Shown here in pieces: positions 18,244-27,925 of a DNA stretch of 64,000 bases. Origin of the DNA: Hyphomicrobiaceae bacterium (GTDB lineage Bacteria > Pseudomonadota > Alphaproteobacteria > Rhizobiales > Methyloligellaceae); assembly GCA_028066055.1 (NCBI GenBank), contig JALCBY010000003.1, forward strand, positions 156,874 through 220,873, written 5' to 3'. The first letter of the stretch is position 1; every line of letters begins with the position of its first letter. The notes under the pieces were generated by a model. The model was not told the origin of the DNA. It searched no databases and was given only the letters and a program-made list of their open reading frames with translations. The translations under genes and the position numbers were made by a program.

Positions 18244-19356
18244 ATGACCGAAACCAAGAAGATGGACCGTCGGTCCTTCATCAAGAAGGCCGGTGTCGGC
18301 GCCGGTGTTGCTGCCGCGTCGACTGTGGCGGCGCCTGCCATCGTGCAGGCAAAGACCGAAATGGTTATCGTTTCCACATGGCCCCGCGATTTTCCGGGCC
18401 TTGGCATCAGTGCGCAGCGCGTTGCCAAGCGTATCCCCGAACTGACCGACGGCCGGATCAATGTCACTTACTTCGCCTCCGGAGAAAAGGTCGGTGCGTT
18501 TGACTCGTTCGACGAAGTCGCCTCCGGCAAGTCGCAGGCCTACATCGCTGCCGACTACTACTGGAAGGGCAAGCACCCGGGCTGGGCCTACTTCACCGCC
18601 GTTCCGTTCGGCCTCGTCTATTCCGAGATGGACGCCTGGATGAAGTATGGCGGCGGACAGGATCTGCTCGACGAGATCGGCGCGGAGTTCGGCATCAAGG
18701 GCTTTCCGGTTGGTAACACCGGCGTGCAGATGGGCGGCTGGTTCAACAAGGAAATGGAATCCGCCGACGACTTCAAGGGCCTGAAAATGCGTATTCCGGG
18801 CCTCGGCGGCGACGTTCTCGCCAAACTCGGCGCTTCTCCGGTTTCGTTGCCGGGCAGCCAGATCTATGAAAACCTCGTCTCAGGTGCCGTCGATGCGACG
18901 GAGTGGGTCGGACCGTATAACGACTACTTCATGAAATTCTATGAAGCAGCCAAATACTACTACTATCCGGGAATGCACGAGCCGGCATCGCAGCTGTGCA
19001 TGGGCATGAACAAGTCCTGGTGGGAAGGTCTGTCCAAAACCGATCAGGCGATCATCGAAGCTGCCTGTAACGAGGAGAATTCCCGTCAGATGGCGGAGAC
19101 CAACGCCAATAACGGCGCGTTCCTCAACAAGCTGATCACGGAGCACGGCGTCAAGCTGCGCAAGTTCAACGACGACATCTACGACAGCTTCGGTGAGGCC
19201 GCGAAGGAAGTGTTCGACGAAACCCGTCAGCATTCAAAGCTGGCGGCAAAAATTCACGACAGCTTTGCAAAGGCGCGGGCCGATGTCGGCGCTTGGAACG
19301 GTTTGTCGGATACGGCCTATACAATTCAGCGCAACCGCGTGCTGGAAATCGGCTAG
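18244..19356 (+). CDS. TRAP transporter substrate-binding protein (DctP type, Tat-exported)
   Basis: The 370-residue periplasmic receptor starts with a twin-arginine signal (DRRSFIKKAGVGAGVAAAS, cleavage near VQAK). The DctP fold follows: LKMRIPGLGGDVLAKLGASPV contains the conserved arginine that grips the substrate carboxylate, and NLVSGAVDATEWVGPYND is typical. The last two stretches are closest to receptors annotated for mannitol/chloroaromatic compounds or 2-oxo acids (FcbT1-like). A GGGAGGAA site precedes the ATG. It heads a three-gene operon with two membrane subunits. The ligand is probably an organic acid. Confidence 0.93.
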   Translation: MTETKKMDRRSFIKKAGVGAGVAAASTVAAPAIVQAKTEMVIVSTWPRDFPGLGISAQRVAKRIPELTDGRINVTYFASGEKVGAFDSFDEVASGKSQAYIAADYYWKGKHPGWAYFTAVPFGLVYSEMDAWMKYGGGQDLLDEIGAEFGIKGFPVGNTGVQMGGWFNKEMESADDFKGLKMRIPGLGGDVLAKLGASPVSLPGSQIYENLVSGAVDATEWVGPYNDYFMKFYEAAKYYYYPGMHEPASQLCMGMNKSWWEGLSKTDQAIIEAACNEENSRQMAETNANNGAFLNKLITEHGVKLRKFNDDIYDSFGEAAKEVFDETRQHSKLAAKIHDSFAKARADVGAWNGLSDTAYTIQRNRVLEIG

Positions 19357-19434
19357 GTTGGCAAAGCCGTAACTGAATTCAGGGACGGGGCGTTGGCGGC
19401 CCCGTCCCGATGCCTCGGGGGGGACCTGAAAGTC

Positions 19435-20460
19435 ATGGCCAAGAAGGCGCGCGCCGCGCGTGGGGCATCTGTTGCCACCGCTCCGGCGCAAGACAGCTCA
19501 GTCATTCTGTCACGCTGCTTCGCGTGGAGCGTCATCGCGATCATGGTCGCGTTTCTCCTGAACAACTACCTCACGAACTGGCGAGATTGGCCGGGTCCCA
19601 CGACGTTGTTCCTGGACGCGACCAACGTTGCGCTCGCATCGATCCAGGCCGGCATCTACGCCGTGGCGGTTGCTGCCGCCATCGCCTATGTGCTGTCCAC
19701 GAAACCACGGGAGCTTCGGCCCGACAGCGAACTGATCTTCTCGATAACCGCATATATCATCCGGGCGTCGTTTTGGACGGTGTTCTTCGTCGGGCTCGCT
19801 GACATGGTTGTGTCGTTCCTGCGCGTCGAGGGGCTGCTGCCGGTGATATTCGGTGACAAACTGGCCGTCGATCTCGGCAAGTCGACCTTCCGCGGGGTCT
19901 GGGTGCATTTCCCGATGCTTGCCCTAGGGGTCCTCGTTGCCACCTACCACCGCGGGCTCGGATTTCCCTGGCTTGCGTTGCTGGTCGTGTCGGCCGAACT
20001 GCTGATCGTACTGACCCGGTTCATCTTTTCCTATGAGCAGGCATTCATGGCCGATCTGGTGCGGTTCTGGTATGCGGCGCTGTTTCTCTTCGCGAGTGCA
20101 TATACCCTTCTTGAAGAGGGGCACGTACGCGTTGACGTGCTCTATTCGACTTTCACCGGCCGAACCAAAGGTCTCGTCAACGCTTGGGGCAGCGTGCTCC
20201 TCGGCATGTCGTTGTGTGCGGTAATCATTTTCTACGGCATGGACGGCAAATCGACGGTGATCAACGGGCCGTTGTTGATTTTTGAAACCACGCAGACCGG
20301 CTTTGGCATGTATGTCAAATACTGGATGGCCGGCTTTCTCGGGATTTTCGCCATCACCATGATGCTGCAGTTCTCGGGATACTTCCTTGAGGGTGTTGCG
20401 GACTATCGGGACGACCCCGGCAAACGCAAGCTCGAATCTGAAGGCATTCTGGAGCATTAG
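19435..20460 (+). CDS. TRAP transporter small membrane subunit (DctQ), enlarged
   Basis: The ATG at 19435 follows a G-rich site (GGGGGGACC); an earlier in-frame start at 19393 is less likely. The 341 residues are about twice the length of a normal DctQ. The DctQ-like four-helix part is C-terminal (about residues 180-325: YAALFLFASAYTLLEEGHVR, then VDVLYSTFTGRTKG). The N-terminal half adds about four further hydrophobic segments of unknown role. It partners DctM, encoded 15 bases downstream, and the receptor upstream. Enlarged DctQ proteins occur in the mannitol/chloroaromatic TRAP subfamily. Confidence 0.88.
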   Translation: MAKKARAARGASVATAPAQDSSVILSRCFAWSVIAIMVAFLLNNYLTNWRDWPGPTTLFLDATNVALASIQAGIYAVAVAAAIAYVLSTKPRELRPDSELIFSITAYIIRASFWTVFFVGLADMVVSFLRVEGLLPVIFGDKLAVDLGKSTFRGVWVHFPMLALGVLVATYHRGLGFPWLALLVVSAELLIVLTRFIFSYEQAFMADLVRFWYAALFLFASAYTLLEEGHVRVDVLYSTFTGRTKGLVNAWGSVLLGMSLCAVIIFYGMDGKSTVINGPLLIFETTQTGFGMYVKYWMAGFLGIFAITMMLQFSGYFLEGVADYRDDPGKRKLESEGILEH

Positions 20461-20475
20461 GCTGGACAGCTCGGC

Positions 20476-23133
20476 ATGGAACTCTTCTTTCTTTTCCTTC
20501 TGATTGTTCTCATGGCGGCCGCGTTGGGGTCGGGATTCCCCGTGGCGTTCGCGCTGCCGGGCTCCGCCATCATCAGTGTTGGACTGGCTGCCTTGAGCGG
20601 GTGGTTGGTGACCGGCAGTCCGGATGCTTACTTCGTGCAAGGCGGTCCGTCGGAATGGCTGAATGCAGGCGTCACGAACTTCCGCGGCGTCTACTGGGAG
20701 GTGGAACGCGATACGCTCATAGCGATTCCGCTTTTCGTCTTCATGGGAATCATGTTGCAGCGATCCCGGATCGCGGAAGACCTGCTCGTGACCATGGCGC
20801 AACTGTTCGGACCGGTTCGAGGCGGTCTTGGCATGTCGGTCGTGTTCGTCGGCGCGCTGCTCGCCGCGACCACGGGAATTGTCGGCGCAACGGTCGTGGC
20901 AATGGGGCTGATCTCGCTGCCCGCCATGCTCCGCAACAATTACTCGCATCCCCTTGCGACCGGCACAATCGCGGCATCGGGCACGCTGGGTCAGATCATT
21001 CCGCCTTCGATCGTGCTCATCATTCTGGCCGACCAGTTGGCAAGCGCCACCGACCAGGCGAGCACGGCGCGCAAGGCAATGTACAAGGATTTCACCGGCG
21101 AGCTTTCCATGCCGTCGGAGTTCGACGTCTCATCGACAAGCGCGGGTGAAATGTTTCTGGGCGCCCTCCTCCCCGGCCTGGTGCTGGTTGCGGCCTATAT
21201 CATTTTCATCGCCGTTCTGGCCTTCCTGCGCCCGAACTCCGCACCGGCTGTGCCCTATGACGGAAAATACAACGCGCAGTTCGCGCTCAAGGTGGCAATG
21301 GCGCTTGTGCCGCCGCTGGCGCTGATTTTCATCGTCCTCGGATCGATCATCACCGGTATCGCCACGGTCAATCAGGCCGGAGCGATCGGTGCGGTTGGTG
21401 CGATGATCATGGGCGGGTACCGGTTGCGCGAAGGCCATCCCCGCGCTTACTGGCCGGCAATTCTCGCATTCGTTTCCGTGGTCGTGATCATCACCACCAC
21501 CCAGGTCAATCCGATCAATGTGAAGAACATCGCGACTTCCGCGGATGTCGTCTGGCTCGTTGTCGCCGTGGTTGCGGTGATCGGTCTTCTGGCGGCGCTC
21601 GTATGGAGCGGCATCAGAGCCTACAGGATCGACGATACGCTCCGCGGCGTCATGATCGAGACGGCCAAGACGACATCCCTGGTTTTCATCATTCTTCTGG
21701 GTGCGGCAATGCTGACCGCTGCATTCCGGGGCTTTGGCGGTGAGGAGCTGGTGAAGGATTTTCTGACGGGATTGCCCGGCGGCTTCTGGGGGCAGTTCTT
21801 CATCGTCATGGCGGTCATCTTCGTCCTCGGCTTCTTCCTCGATTTCATCGAGATTGCCGTGGTGGTGGTTCCGATCGTGGCGCCTATTCTGCTCGCCGAC
21901 CCGTCCGCCAACGTCACCGCGGTCTGGCTTGGCGTTATGATCGGTCTGAACATTCAGACCTCGTTCCTCACACCACCCTTCGGCTTTGCGCTTTTCTATC
22001 TGCGCGGTGTGGCTCCGGCCGCGGTGAAGACCCTGTCAATGTACAAGGGCGTTATCGCATTCATTGTTATGCAGCTGCTGGCGCTCGTGATCGTTGCCTA
22101 CAATCCGCGGCTGGTGAACTATCTGCCGACGCGGCTGTCCCTGACCAGCGAAACGGCGCCGCCGCCCCTCAATCCCAAGCTGCAACATTGCGTCGAGCAG
22201 TTCGTGTTCAATGAATACAGCGTGCGTGGCGATGAGATCCGCGCGGCGATTGAAAGAGCCCGCAAACTGGACCTGTCGAGCCTGCCAAAGAAATTGCAGA
22301 AGGGCATTGAGGAAAGTTTCGGCGACGCGCAGAAGACGTTTGAGCTGCGTGAACAGGTCATAACCGCGCAGTCGGCCGTTGATGCGGCCAAACCGGACTA
22401 TCGCCCCTTACATATGCGGGTCAGGGAAATTCAGTCTTCCATCGCACGCGAGAAAGCCGAAAAGCGTGAGCTCGAGACGCTTCTGCGCCAGGTGACGGGC
22501 GAGGACGCTGCCGGAAAGAAAGAGGAAATCAAGTCGAAGATCGCCCTGCTCGACGCCGATATGAAATCACTGGAAGCATCGATTCCGCAACAATGGCCGG
22601 AAACGCAAAAGAAATTCACGACACTTCTGAAGGCTGAAAAGACGGCCCGGCTAAAATACCGGCGCAATGTGGACAATGCTTATGAGCCCGTGCAGGAAGC
22701 TGTCACCATCGTCGCTGCAACCGATAACCTTCTTGAGCTCAAGCCGAAGATAGAGGCGCTGCGCGATGTCATCGGCTCGAACCCTCCGGATAAGGCCGCG
22801 GTAAAGATTGCGGCGGTGCTGCCGGAAATCAGTGGTGTTGCGGGTGCGCGGTCCATCCGGTCGCAGGTTTCGCGGGTGAGGCGCGCCCTGACAGGACGGA
22901 CGCCTGACAAGAACAAGGCCTTTGCCGAGCTCGACAAGGCGATCAAGAAGCTTAACGAAGAAGCCGCATGGCGTGAACAGGCGGCGAAGACGGTGTTGCC
23001 CGATCTTCGCGCATACGAACAGGCGATCTTCGATACCATTGGACTGCGCAAACAGCCCAAACTGCCGCCGGAGCAAGCGGTCGAGGTCGCCGGCTGCATG
23101 GCCTATCATCGCGACATCTCGCTGCACTTCTGA
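20476..23133 (+). CDS. TRAP transporter large permease (DctM) with long coiled-coil C-terminal domain
   Basis: The 885-residue protein has a membrane part of about 545 residues with a dozen or more helices and DctM hallmarks: FVFMGIMLQRSRIAEDLL, GGLGMSVVFVGALLAATTG, ASGTLGQIIPPSIVLIILAD and SFLTPPFGFALFYLRGV. Na+-coupled substrate movement is expected. Beyond the last helix it carries roughly 335 soluble residues rich in Lys, Glu, Ala and Leu (about 560-870), with long helical, coiled-coil-like stretches such as REKAEKRELETLLRQV. Normal DctM proteins end near the last helix. The tail should be cytoplasmic and might mediate oligomerisation or regulation. Confidence 0.92.
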   Translation: MELFFLFLLIVLMAAALGSGFPVAFALPGSAIISVGLAALSGWLVTGSPDAYFVQGGPSEWLNAGVTNFRGVYWEVERDTLIAIPLFVFMGIMLQRSRIAEDLLVTMAQLFGPVRGGLGMSVVFVGALLAATTGIVGATVVAMGLISLPAMLRNNYSHPLATGTIAASGTLGQIIPPSIVLIILADQLASATDQASTARKAMYKDFTGELSMPSEFDVSSTSAGEMFLGALLPGLVLVAAYIIFIAVLAFLRPNSAPAVPYDGKYNAQFALKVAMALVPPLALIFIVLGSIITGIATVNQAGAIGAVGAMIMGGYRLREGHPRAYWPAILAFVSVVVIITTTQVNPINVKNIATSADVVWLVVAVVAVIGLLAALVWSGIRAYRIDDTLRGVMIETAKTTSLVFIILLGAAMLTAAFRGFGGEELVKDFLTGLPGGFWGQFFIVMAVIFVLGFFLDFIEIAVVVVPIVAPILLADPSANVTAVWLGVMIGLNIQTSFLTPPFGFALFYLRGVAPAAVKTLSMYKGVIAFIVMQLLALVIVAYNPRLVNYLPTRLSLTSETAPPPLNPKLQHCVEQFVFNEYSVRGDEIRAAIERARKLDLSSLPKKLQKGIEESFGDAQKTFELREQVITAQSAVDAAKPDYRPLHMRVREIQSSIAREKAEKRELETLLRQVTGEDAAGKKEEIKSKIALLDADMKSLEASIPQQWPETQKKFTTLLKAEKTARLKYRRNVDNAYEPVQEAVTIVAATDNLLELKPKIEALRDVIGSNPPDKAAVKIAAVLPEISGVAGARSIRSQVSRVRRALTGRTPDKNKAFAELDKAIKKLNEEAAWREQAAKTVLPDLRAYEQAIFDTIGLRKQPKLPPEQAVEVAGCMAYHRDISLHF

Positions 23134-23326
23134 CGCTATAAGTATTTCTGTTATTGGAGTGCCGAAGTATCAAATGAAAATAAGAAAATATTTTAATCAA
23201 ATTGTATTTTATGTTTATGAAATAGATATATCTCCTGTTTCATGAAAACTAATTTACCTTGTTTCCGGTAAGTTAATTCGGAATACGTAGGCTGGCTCCA
23301 CTGAAATTTTGTTTGGAGCAAGTCGA
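23134..23326. promoter_or_regulatory. AT-rich intergenic region upstream of GGDEF-EAL gene
   Basis: This 190-base stretch is sharply more AT-rich than its surroundings. It contains the palindromes AGATATATCT (23224-23233) and TTTCATGAAA (23238-23247), and an imperfect inverted repeat AATTTACC/GGTAAGTT near 23250-23274. It probably holds the promoter of the downstream c-di-GMP gene. A 23-codon open frame from 23174 has no supporting evidence as a gene. Confidence 0.4.
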
Positions 23327-25708
23327 ATGCTGCAAAATTTCTTCCGCCGGGACTGGCTGATCATGGTCGGTCTGATCGTGCTGGGTGTATTGACCGTTAC
23401 AGCCGGATTCTACTCCGGACATTCTACATTCGAGTATGCCCTGTCCACGGATGCACGACAGGCTTCAACCCGTTTGGTGAGTCAGGCCGAAACGAGCCTG
23501 TTCGGGAAACACGTCGGTGGAGCGAAGCAGGTTGCCGGTGAGCCGGTCGTCGTCGTTGCGCCCAGGCTTTTCTCACAGCTTCGCGAAGACGCAAGCCGCG
23601 ATGGGTCGCGAGATCTGGAAATTGCGAAATCGGTCCACGGCAATTCGTTCCTCCTGAAGACGCTCGACAAATATCTGTCGGGATGGATGAGCAATCTGAC
23701 GCAGGTCTTCGATACCGAAAATCACGTCAGCGATATTGTCCGGTTTGCCGTTATCGATCCCGCGGGAGCGGTTGTTTTGCGGTCGCAGGACTTCAAGCCG
23801 GAGGCGCTCACGAGCTTGCTGAACGAGAGCGGCTTCCGTGCAGAACTCCACACCGCAATGGGCTTGAGGACGACCCGGGTCATCGCCAACGCGTCTGCCG
23901 AAGGGACTCAGCACGGCGACTTTCAAAAGATACTGATCGTGCCGATGGTCCGTGGCGACAAGGTCGAGCGTATATATGTCCTGGACGTCGACCAGTCGTC
24001 GGCCGCGGCCATGTCGAAGGTTGCGCTGATCGCTGTCTCCATGATGACGAGTCTTCTTATTGTCATCGGCTACATGGTTCCTGCGGTCGTCGCGTTTCGG
24101 AAAATCCGGGAACGGCGGCGCGCGGAAGACAAACTCAGATTCCTGGCAATGCACGATCCGCTGACGGGCCTGTCAAACCGGGTTCAACTGCAGGAGCGGC
24201 TCGGTGAGGCGCTAGCGCGCGCCCGGCGTCGCGATTCGTTCCTGACCATCATGTGCATCGATCTCGATCGTTTCAAGGAGGTGAACGACACGCTTGGTCA
24301 CCGCGCAGGCGATATCCTGCTCCGGGAGGTTGCCAAGAGGCTGCGGAGTTGTGTCCGCGAAACCGATACCATCGCGCGCGTGGGTGGAGACGAATTCGTC
24401 ATCGTCGCGGAAGACCTCGACGAGCCGACCGATGCAATTTACCTGGCGCGCCGCATTTGCCAGCTGCTTGCAAGAGCCTTCGAGGTTGAAGGGCATGATC
24501 TGGCGATTTCCGGCAGCGTCGGCATCACATTCGCACCTACTGAAGGAACGGAAGCCGAGACGCTGCTTAACAATGCGGATCTTGCCCTCTACCGCGCAAA
24601 GAACGATGGCAGGAATACGTTTCGTTTCTTCGAGCCCGAGATGGACAGGGATCTTCAGCGTCGCCGATCGCTCGCTGTCGATCTGCGCCAGGCGTTGCGA
24701 AATGACGATCTGAGTGTCCACTATCAGCCGCAATTCGATCTCAAGACCGGTGAATTGACGGGATACGAGGCTCTTGCCCGCTGGCGCCACAGGGATGAGG
24801 GCGAGGTTCCGCCATCCGAGTTTGTCCCGATCGCGGAGGAAAACGGTCTGATGGGCATGCTCGGAGAGTGGGTGCTACAGGAAGCCTGCCGATATGCCCG
24901 GCGCTGGCCGGCGCATATCAAGCTTTCGGTGAACGTTTCGCCAACGCAATTCTTGGCCAATAATCTGGCAGCGGTTGTGCGCAACACGCTGGCTGAAACC
25001 CAGTTTTCGCCGGAGCGACTGATCCTCGAAATAACCGAAGCTCTCCTGCTGAAGGATGCCGACGAGACTCTTGCAACCCTTGAAGAACTCGCGGAGACGG
25101 GCGTGCGGCTGGCGATTGACGATTTCGCGGTTGGCTATTCGAGCCTGCGCTTTCTGACGCGGCTTCCCGTCGAGAAGATCAAGATAGACAGATCTTTCAT
25201 TTGCCGCATGGAACGCGACAGCGACATGAGCGCCATCGTCAACACCATTATCGGCATTGGCAAATCGATGAACGTCAAGGTATCCGCGGAGGGTGTCGAG
25301 AGTGAGTCCCAGATCCGGATCCTTCGCGATGCGGGCTGCAACGAGATTCAGGGATTTGTCTGCGGGCGCCCGACCGCACGCGTGACCGACAGGAATGAAA
25401 GTCTGCAGCGTGCACTGAGCCATACGCGTGGCGGTTGGCCGCGAGACGCTACCGACTGCAATGAGCAGGCGGAGAACGAACCGCGCTCCAGCGTTGAGCT
25501 CGAGACGAACGTGCGAAATCCGCTGCCGCCGCTTACATCGACCGGCGAACTGTCCGGACTTCTTCCCGATCCGCCCCGCGAAAGGCGCGCCGCCAACGAG
25601 GTGCGACGTGGTCCCGGCAATGCTGTCTACAATCTCCATGCCGATACGGAAACCGCATCGACGGGCAAGCCGGGCGAGGATGTGCGGAAAAGGAAGCTGG
25701 CGGGCTAG
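23327..25708 (+). CDS. Membrane GGDEF-EAL c-di-GMP turnover protein
   Basis: The ATG at 23327 follows GGAG; a TTG at 23309 is also in frame. The 793 residues contain a membrane helix (about 12-34), a periplasmic sensor region, a second helix (about 231-256), GGDEF (catalytic GGDEF near 352, with RETD five residues before it as an inhibitory I-site) and EAL (from about 479). EAL residues appear intact: YEALARW, LSVNVSPTQF, LEITEALLL, IDDFAVGYSSL, KIDRSF, AEGVES and the final QGF. Both synthesis and breakdown of c-di-GMP are thus possible. About 110 disordered residues follow the EAL domain. Confidence 0.93.
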   Translation: MLQNFFRRDWLIMVGLIVLGVLTVTAGFYSGHSTFEYALSTDARQASTRLVSQAETSLFGKHVGGAKQVAGEPVVVVAPRLFSQLREDASRDGSRDLEIAKSVHGNSFLLKTLDKYLSGWMSNLTQVFDTENHVSDIVRFAVIDPAGAVVLRSQDFKPEALTSLLNESGFRAELHTAMGLRTTRVIANASAEGTQHGDFQKILIVPMVRGDKVERIYVLDVDQSSAAAMSKVALIAVSMMTSLLIVIGYMVPAVVAFRKIRERRRAEDKLRFLAMHDPLTGLSNRVQLQERLGEALARARRRDSFLTIMCIDLDRFKEVNDTLGHRAGDILLREVAKRLRSCVRETDTIARVGGDEFVIVAEDLDEPTDAIYLARRICQLLARAFEVEGHDLAISGSVGITFAPTEGTEAETLLNNADLALYRAKNDGRNTFRFFEPEMDRDLQRRRSLAVDLRQALRNDDLSVHYQPQFDLKTGELTGYEALARWRHRDEGEVPPSEFVPIAEENGLMGMLGEWVLQEACRYARRWPAHIKLSVNVSPTQFLANNLAAVVRNTLAETQFSPERLILEITEALLLKDADETLATLEELAETGVRLAIDDFAVGYSSLRFLTRLPVEKIKIDRSFICRMERDSDMSAIVNTIIGIGKSMNVKVSAEGVESESQIRILRDAGCNEIQGFVCGRPTARVTDRNESLQRALSHTRGGWPRDATDCNEQAENEPRSSVELETNVRNPLPPLTSTGELSGLLPDPPRERRAANEVRRGPGNAVYNLHADTETASTGKPGEDVRKRKLAG

Positions 25709-26271
25709 TCGGTCAAACGCCGGCCGCCGGGTCCGAAGCGCAGGGTTTGTGTCTCGCCACATCTGAAGGTGCGGGCATGGGTGTCCGCAGCCTTCTGCGC
25801 CAGCTCGTTCGCCTTCGGATTGCGGTTCGCAACAATATGCGCGACCTGGCATGCCTCGCCGTCCTCGAGTTTTGTGACGACGAGCGTTTGACCCTTTTTT
25901 CCGTTTGAGTCCCAGAAGTAGCGGAGAATGGTCGCGAACGGCGCCCACTCGCCGTCCTTGCGCTCCACCCGCCACTCAAGCGTCTTGTGGATGGTGTTGA
26001 ACGGAGTCAGCGTCTGGGTTGCGGCGATTTGTTTCTCCGCGTTCGGACCGAAGGAAACGAAATATCGAAGATCCCCCTCCGCGACGCGAACGCGCATGCC
26101 TTTGTGGCCGATGCATTCGAAAACCGCCCAGCCGCCCTCATTCGGGTTGGAGGCGGTCAGGTTGCATTTGTCGAGATCGAGGGATGTGTAGGCACTTGAG
26201 ATTTCACCCGCGCTTGCTGGAACGGCGGTGAACCCGACTAAGCCGACAATGAATAACACTCGATCCCACAT
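25705..26271 (-). CDS. Secreted protein of unknown function
   Basis: The ATG at 26271 follows AGGAG seven bases upstream; an in-frame start further out (26313) is unsupported. The 188-residue product has a signal peptide (MWDRVLFIVGLVGFTAVPAS, cleavage near ASA-GEI). The mature part has four cysteines (KCNLTAS, FECIGHKG, EACQVAH, FRCGETQ), likely two disulphides, and ends in a helix plus TLRFGPGGRRL. I do not recognise a named family. Its stop codon shares CTAG with the convergent GGDEF-EAL gene's stop. Confidence 0.75.
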   Translation of the reverse strand: MWDRVLFIVGLVGFTAVPASAGEISSAYTSLDLDKCNLTASNPNEGGWAVFECIGHKGMRVRVAEGDLRYFVSFGPNAEKQIAATQTLTPFNTIHKTLEWRVERKDGEWAPFATILRYFWDSNGKKGQTLVVTKLEDGEACQVAHIVANRNPKANELAQKAADTHARTFRCGETQTLRFGPGGRRLTD

Positions 26272-26430
26272 GATTTGCTCCTGAAATCTTTCGGCGCGAT
26301 GAAGTCCGCTCACGGGAACATGACGCCTGCTTCCCTGAATATAGGAAGCGTGGATTGCGAATGAAAACGCCGTCGGTTCTGGTCATGTGGCCCTGCCGTT
26401 GCTATAGGCAGGCGCAGGAGTGGATTTGCG

Positions 26431-27237
26431 ATGAGCGAGATGAAGCTGGCAGTCATGGGCGCGGCGGGCCGGATGGGACTTGAACTCATCCGCGCCGTGC
26501 ACGGCATCGACGGGTGCGTCGTGGCCGGTGGTACGGAAATGACCGGTTCGGAAGCCCTGGGCGCAGATCTCGGTGTGCTTGCCGGCATCGGCCCGCTCGG
26601 CGTGACCGTTACCGACGATCCGCTGGAGCTCTTCGCGTCAATCGACGGTATTCTGGATTTTACGGCGCCCGCCGCATCTGTCGCGTTTGCCGACCTGGCG
26701 GCGCAAGCCCGCATCGTCCATGTGATGGGATCGACCGGGTTTTCCAGCGACGACGAAGCCCGGGTTGAGGCTGCCGCGCGGCACGCGACAATCATCAAGG
26801 CCGGGAATATGAGCCTCGGCGTCAATCTTCTGCTCGAACTTACCCGCAAGGTCGCGAAGGCACTCGATGAGGATTTCGATATCGAAGTGCTAGAGATGCA
26901 TCACCGGCACAAGGTGGATGCGCCTTCGGGAACGGCGCTGATGCTTGGGCAGGCGGCTGCCGAGGGCCGGGACATCGACTTGGAGAAATATTCGGTGCGA
27001 AGCCGCGACGGCCACACCGGCGCGCGCAACCGCGGCGACATCGGGTTCGCGACATTGCGGGGTGGCAGTGTGGTCGGCGAGCATTCGGTGATTTTTGCGG
27101 CCGACGGCGAGCGACTGGAGCTCACCCACAAGGCTGCCGACCGAGGCATTTTCGCACGTGGCGGCGTCAAGGCGGCGCTCTGGGGACGGGGCAAGCCGCC
27201 CGGGGTCTATTCCATGGTCGACGTGCTGGGTCTTTGA
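26431..27237 (+). CDS. dapB: 4-hydroxy-tetrahydrodipicolinate reductase
   Basis: DapB reduces 4-hydroxy-tetrahydrodipicolinate with NAD(P)H in the diaminopimelate/lysine pathway. The 268-residue protein has the nucleotide loop VMGAAGRMG (residues 8-16), DFTAPAA, GSTGFS and the catalytic block [15 protein letters not shown] (near 153-167, with the active-site His pair and Lys). [17 protein letters not shown] follows. The length is normal. gpmA follows closely, and this dapB-gpmA neighbourhood is common in Hyphomicrobiales. Confidence 0.97.
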   Translation: MSEMKLAVMGAAGRMGLELIRAVHGIDGCVVAGGTEMTGSEALGADLGVLAGIGPLGVTVTDDPLELFASIDGILDFTAPAASVAFADLAAQARIVHVMGSTGFSSDDEARVEAAARHATIIKAGNMSLGVNLLLELTRKVAKALDEDFDIEVLEMHHRHKVDAPSGTALMLGQAAAEGRDIDLEKYSVRSRDGHTGARNRGDIGFATLRGGSVVGEHSVIFAADGERLELTHKAADRGIFARGGVKAALWGRGKPPGVYSMVDVLGL

Positions 27238-27263
27238 GGAACGGTTTGGAAGAGAAGAAGAAA

Positions 27264-27896
27264 ATGGACAATGTACTGGTGCTTGTTCGCCACGGGCAGA
27301 GCGTATGGAATGCAAAAAACCTGTTTACCGGCTGGAAGGATGTCGATCTCACCGACGCTGGCATTGAGGAGGCGCGCCGTGCCGGGACGGCACTCAAGGC
27401 ACAGGGCATCGCGTTCGATATTGCCTATACGAGCGCCCTGATCCGTGCACAGCGGACGCTCGATCTCATTCTTGAGGAGTTGGGACAGAGCGGCCTTGAA
27501 ACGATCAGGGATCAGGCGCTGAACGAACGTGACTATGGCGATCTCGTCGGACTGAATAAGGAGGAGATGGCCAGGAAAGTGGGCGCGGAGCAGGTACATA
27601 TCTGGCGGCGGTCGTTCGATGTGGCGCCGCCGGGTGGCGAGAGCCTGAAGGACACGGCGGAGCGCACCCTGCCCTACTTCGAAGACAAGATCATGCCCGA
27701 TGTTCTTGCCGGCAAGAATGTGATTGTCGCAGCCCACGGCAATTCGTTGCGCTCCATCGTCATGAAACTCGATAACCTGTCGCAAGACGAAGTGACGCAA
27801 CTCAACCTTGCGACCGGCGTGCCGATTGTCTACCGGCTCAACGCGGACGGTTCGGTTGCAGAGAAAAGCGATCTGGCCGGGCAGGCAGCGGCCTAA
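27264..27896 (+). CDS. gpmA: 2,3-bisphosphoglycerate-dependent phosphoglycerate mutase
   Basis: GpmA interconverts 3- and 2-phosphoglycerate in glycolysis and gluconeogenesis. The ATG at 27264 follows a GAAGAGAAG purine tract; an in-frame TTG at 27234 overlaps the dapB end and adds a non-conserved leader. The 210 residues show [10 protein letters not shown] (phospho-accepting H10), [29 protein letters not shown] and VAAHGNSLR (second catalytic His). It is slightly shorter than the 250-residue E. coli enzyme, as is usual in alphaproteobacteria. Confidence 0.96.
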   Translation: MDNVLVLVRHGQSVWNAKNLFTGWKDVDLTDAGIEEARRAGTALKAQGIAFDIAYTSALIRAQRTLDLILEELGQSGLETIRDQALNERDYGDLVGLNKEEMARKVGAEQVHIWRRSFDVAPPGGESLKDTAERTLPYFEDKIMPDVLAGKNVIVAAHGNSLRSIVMKLDNLSQDEVTQLNLATGVPIVYRLNADGSVAEKSDLAGQAAA

Positions 27897-27925
27897 CCGC
27901 GTGATTCCGCCCTAACTCTAATGTT

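Noticed and set aside
19924..20949. A 341-codon minus-strand open frame rich in His, Arg and Glu
   Set aside because: It is the antisense shadow of two TRAP membrane genes; composition is what hydrophobic codons give in reverse.
23174..23245. A 23-codon open frame MKIRKYFNQIVFYVYEIDIS-type in the AT-rich region
   Set aside because: No ribosome-binding site and composition expected from AT-rich promoter DNA.
24875..25975. A 366-codon minus-strand open frame
   Set aside because: It is antisense to the EAL domain and C-terminal tail of the c-di-GMP gene, without any domain resemblance.
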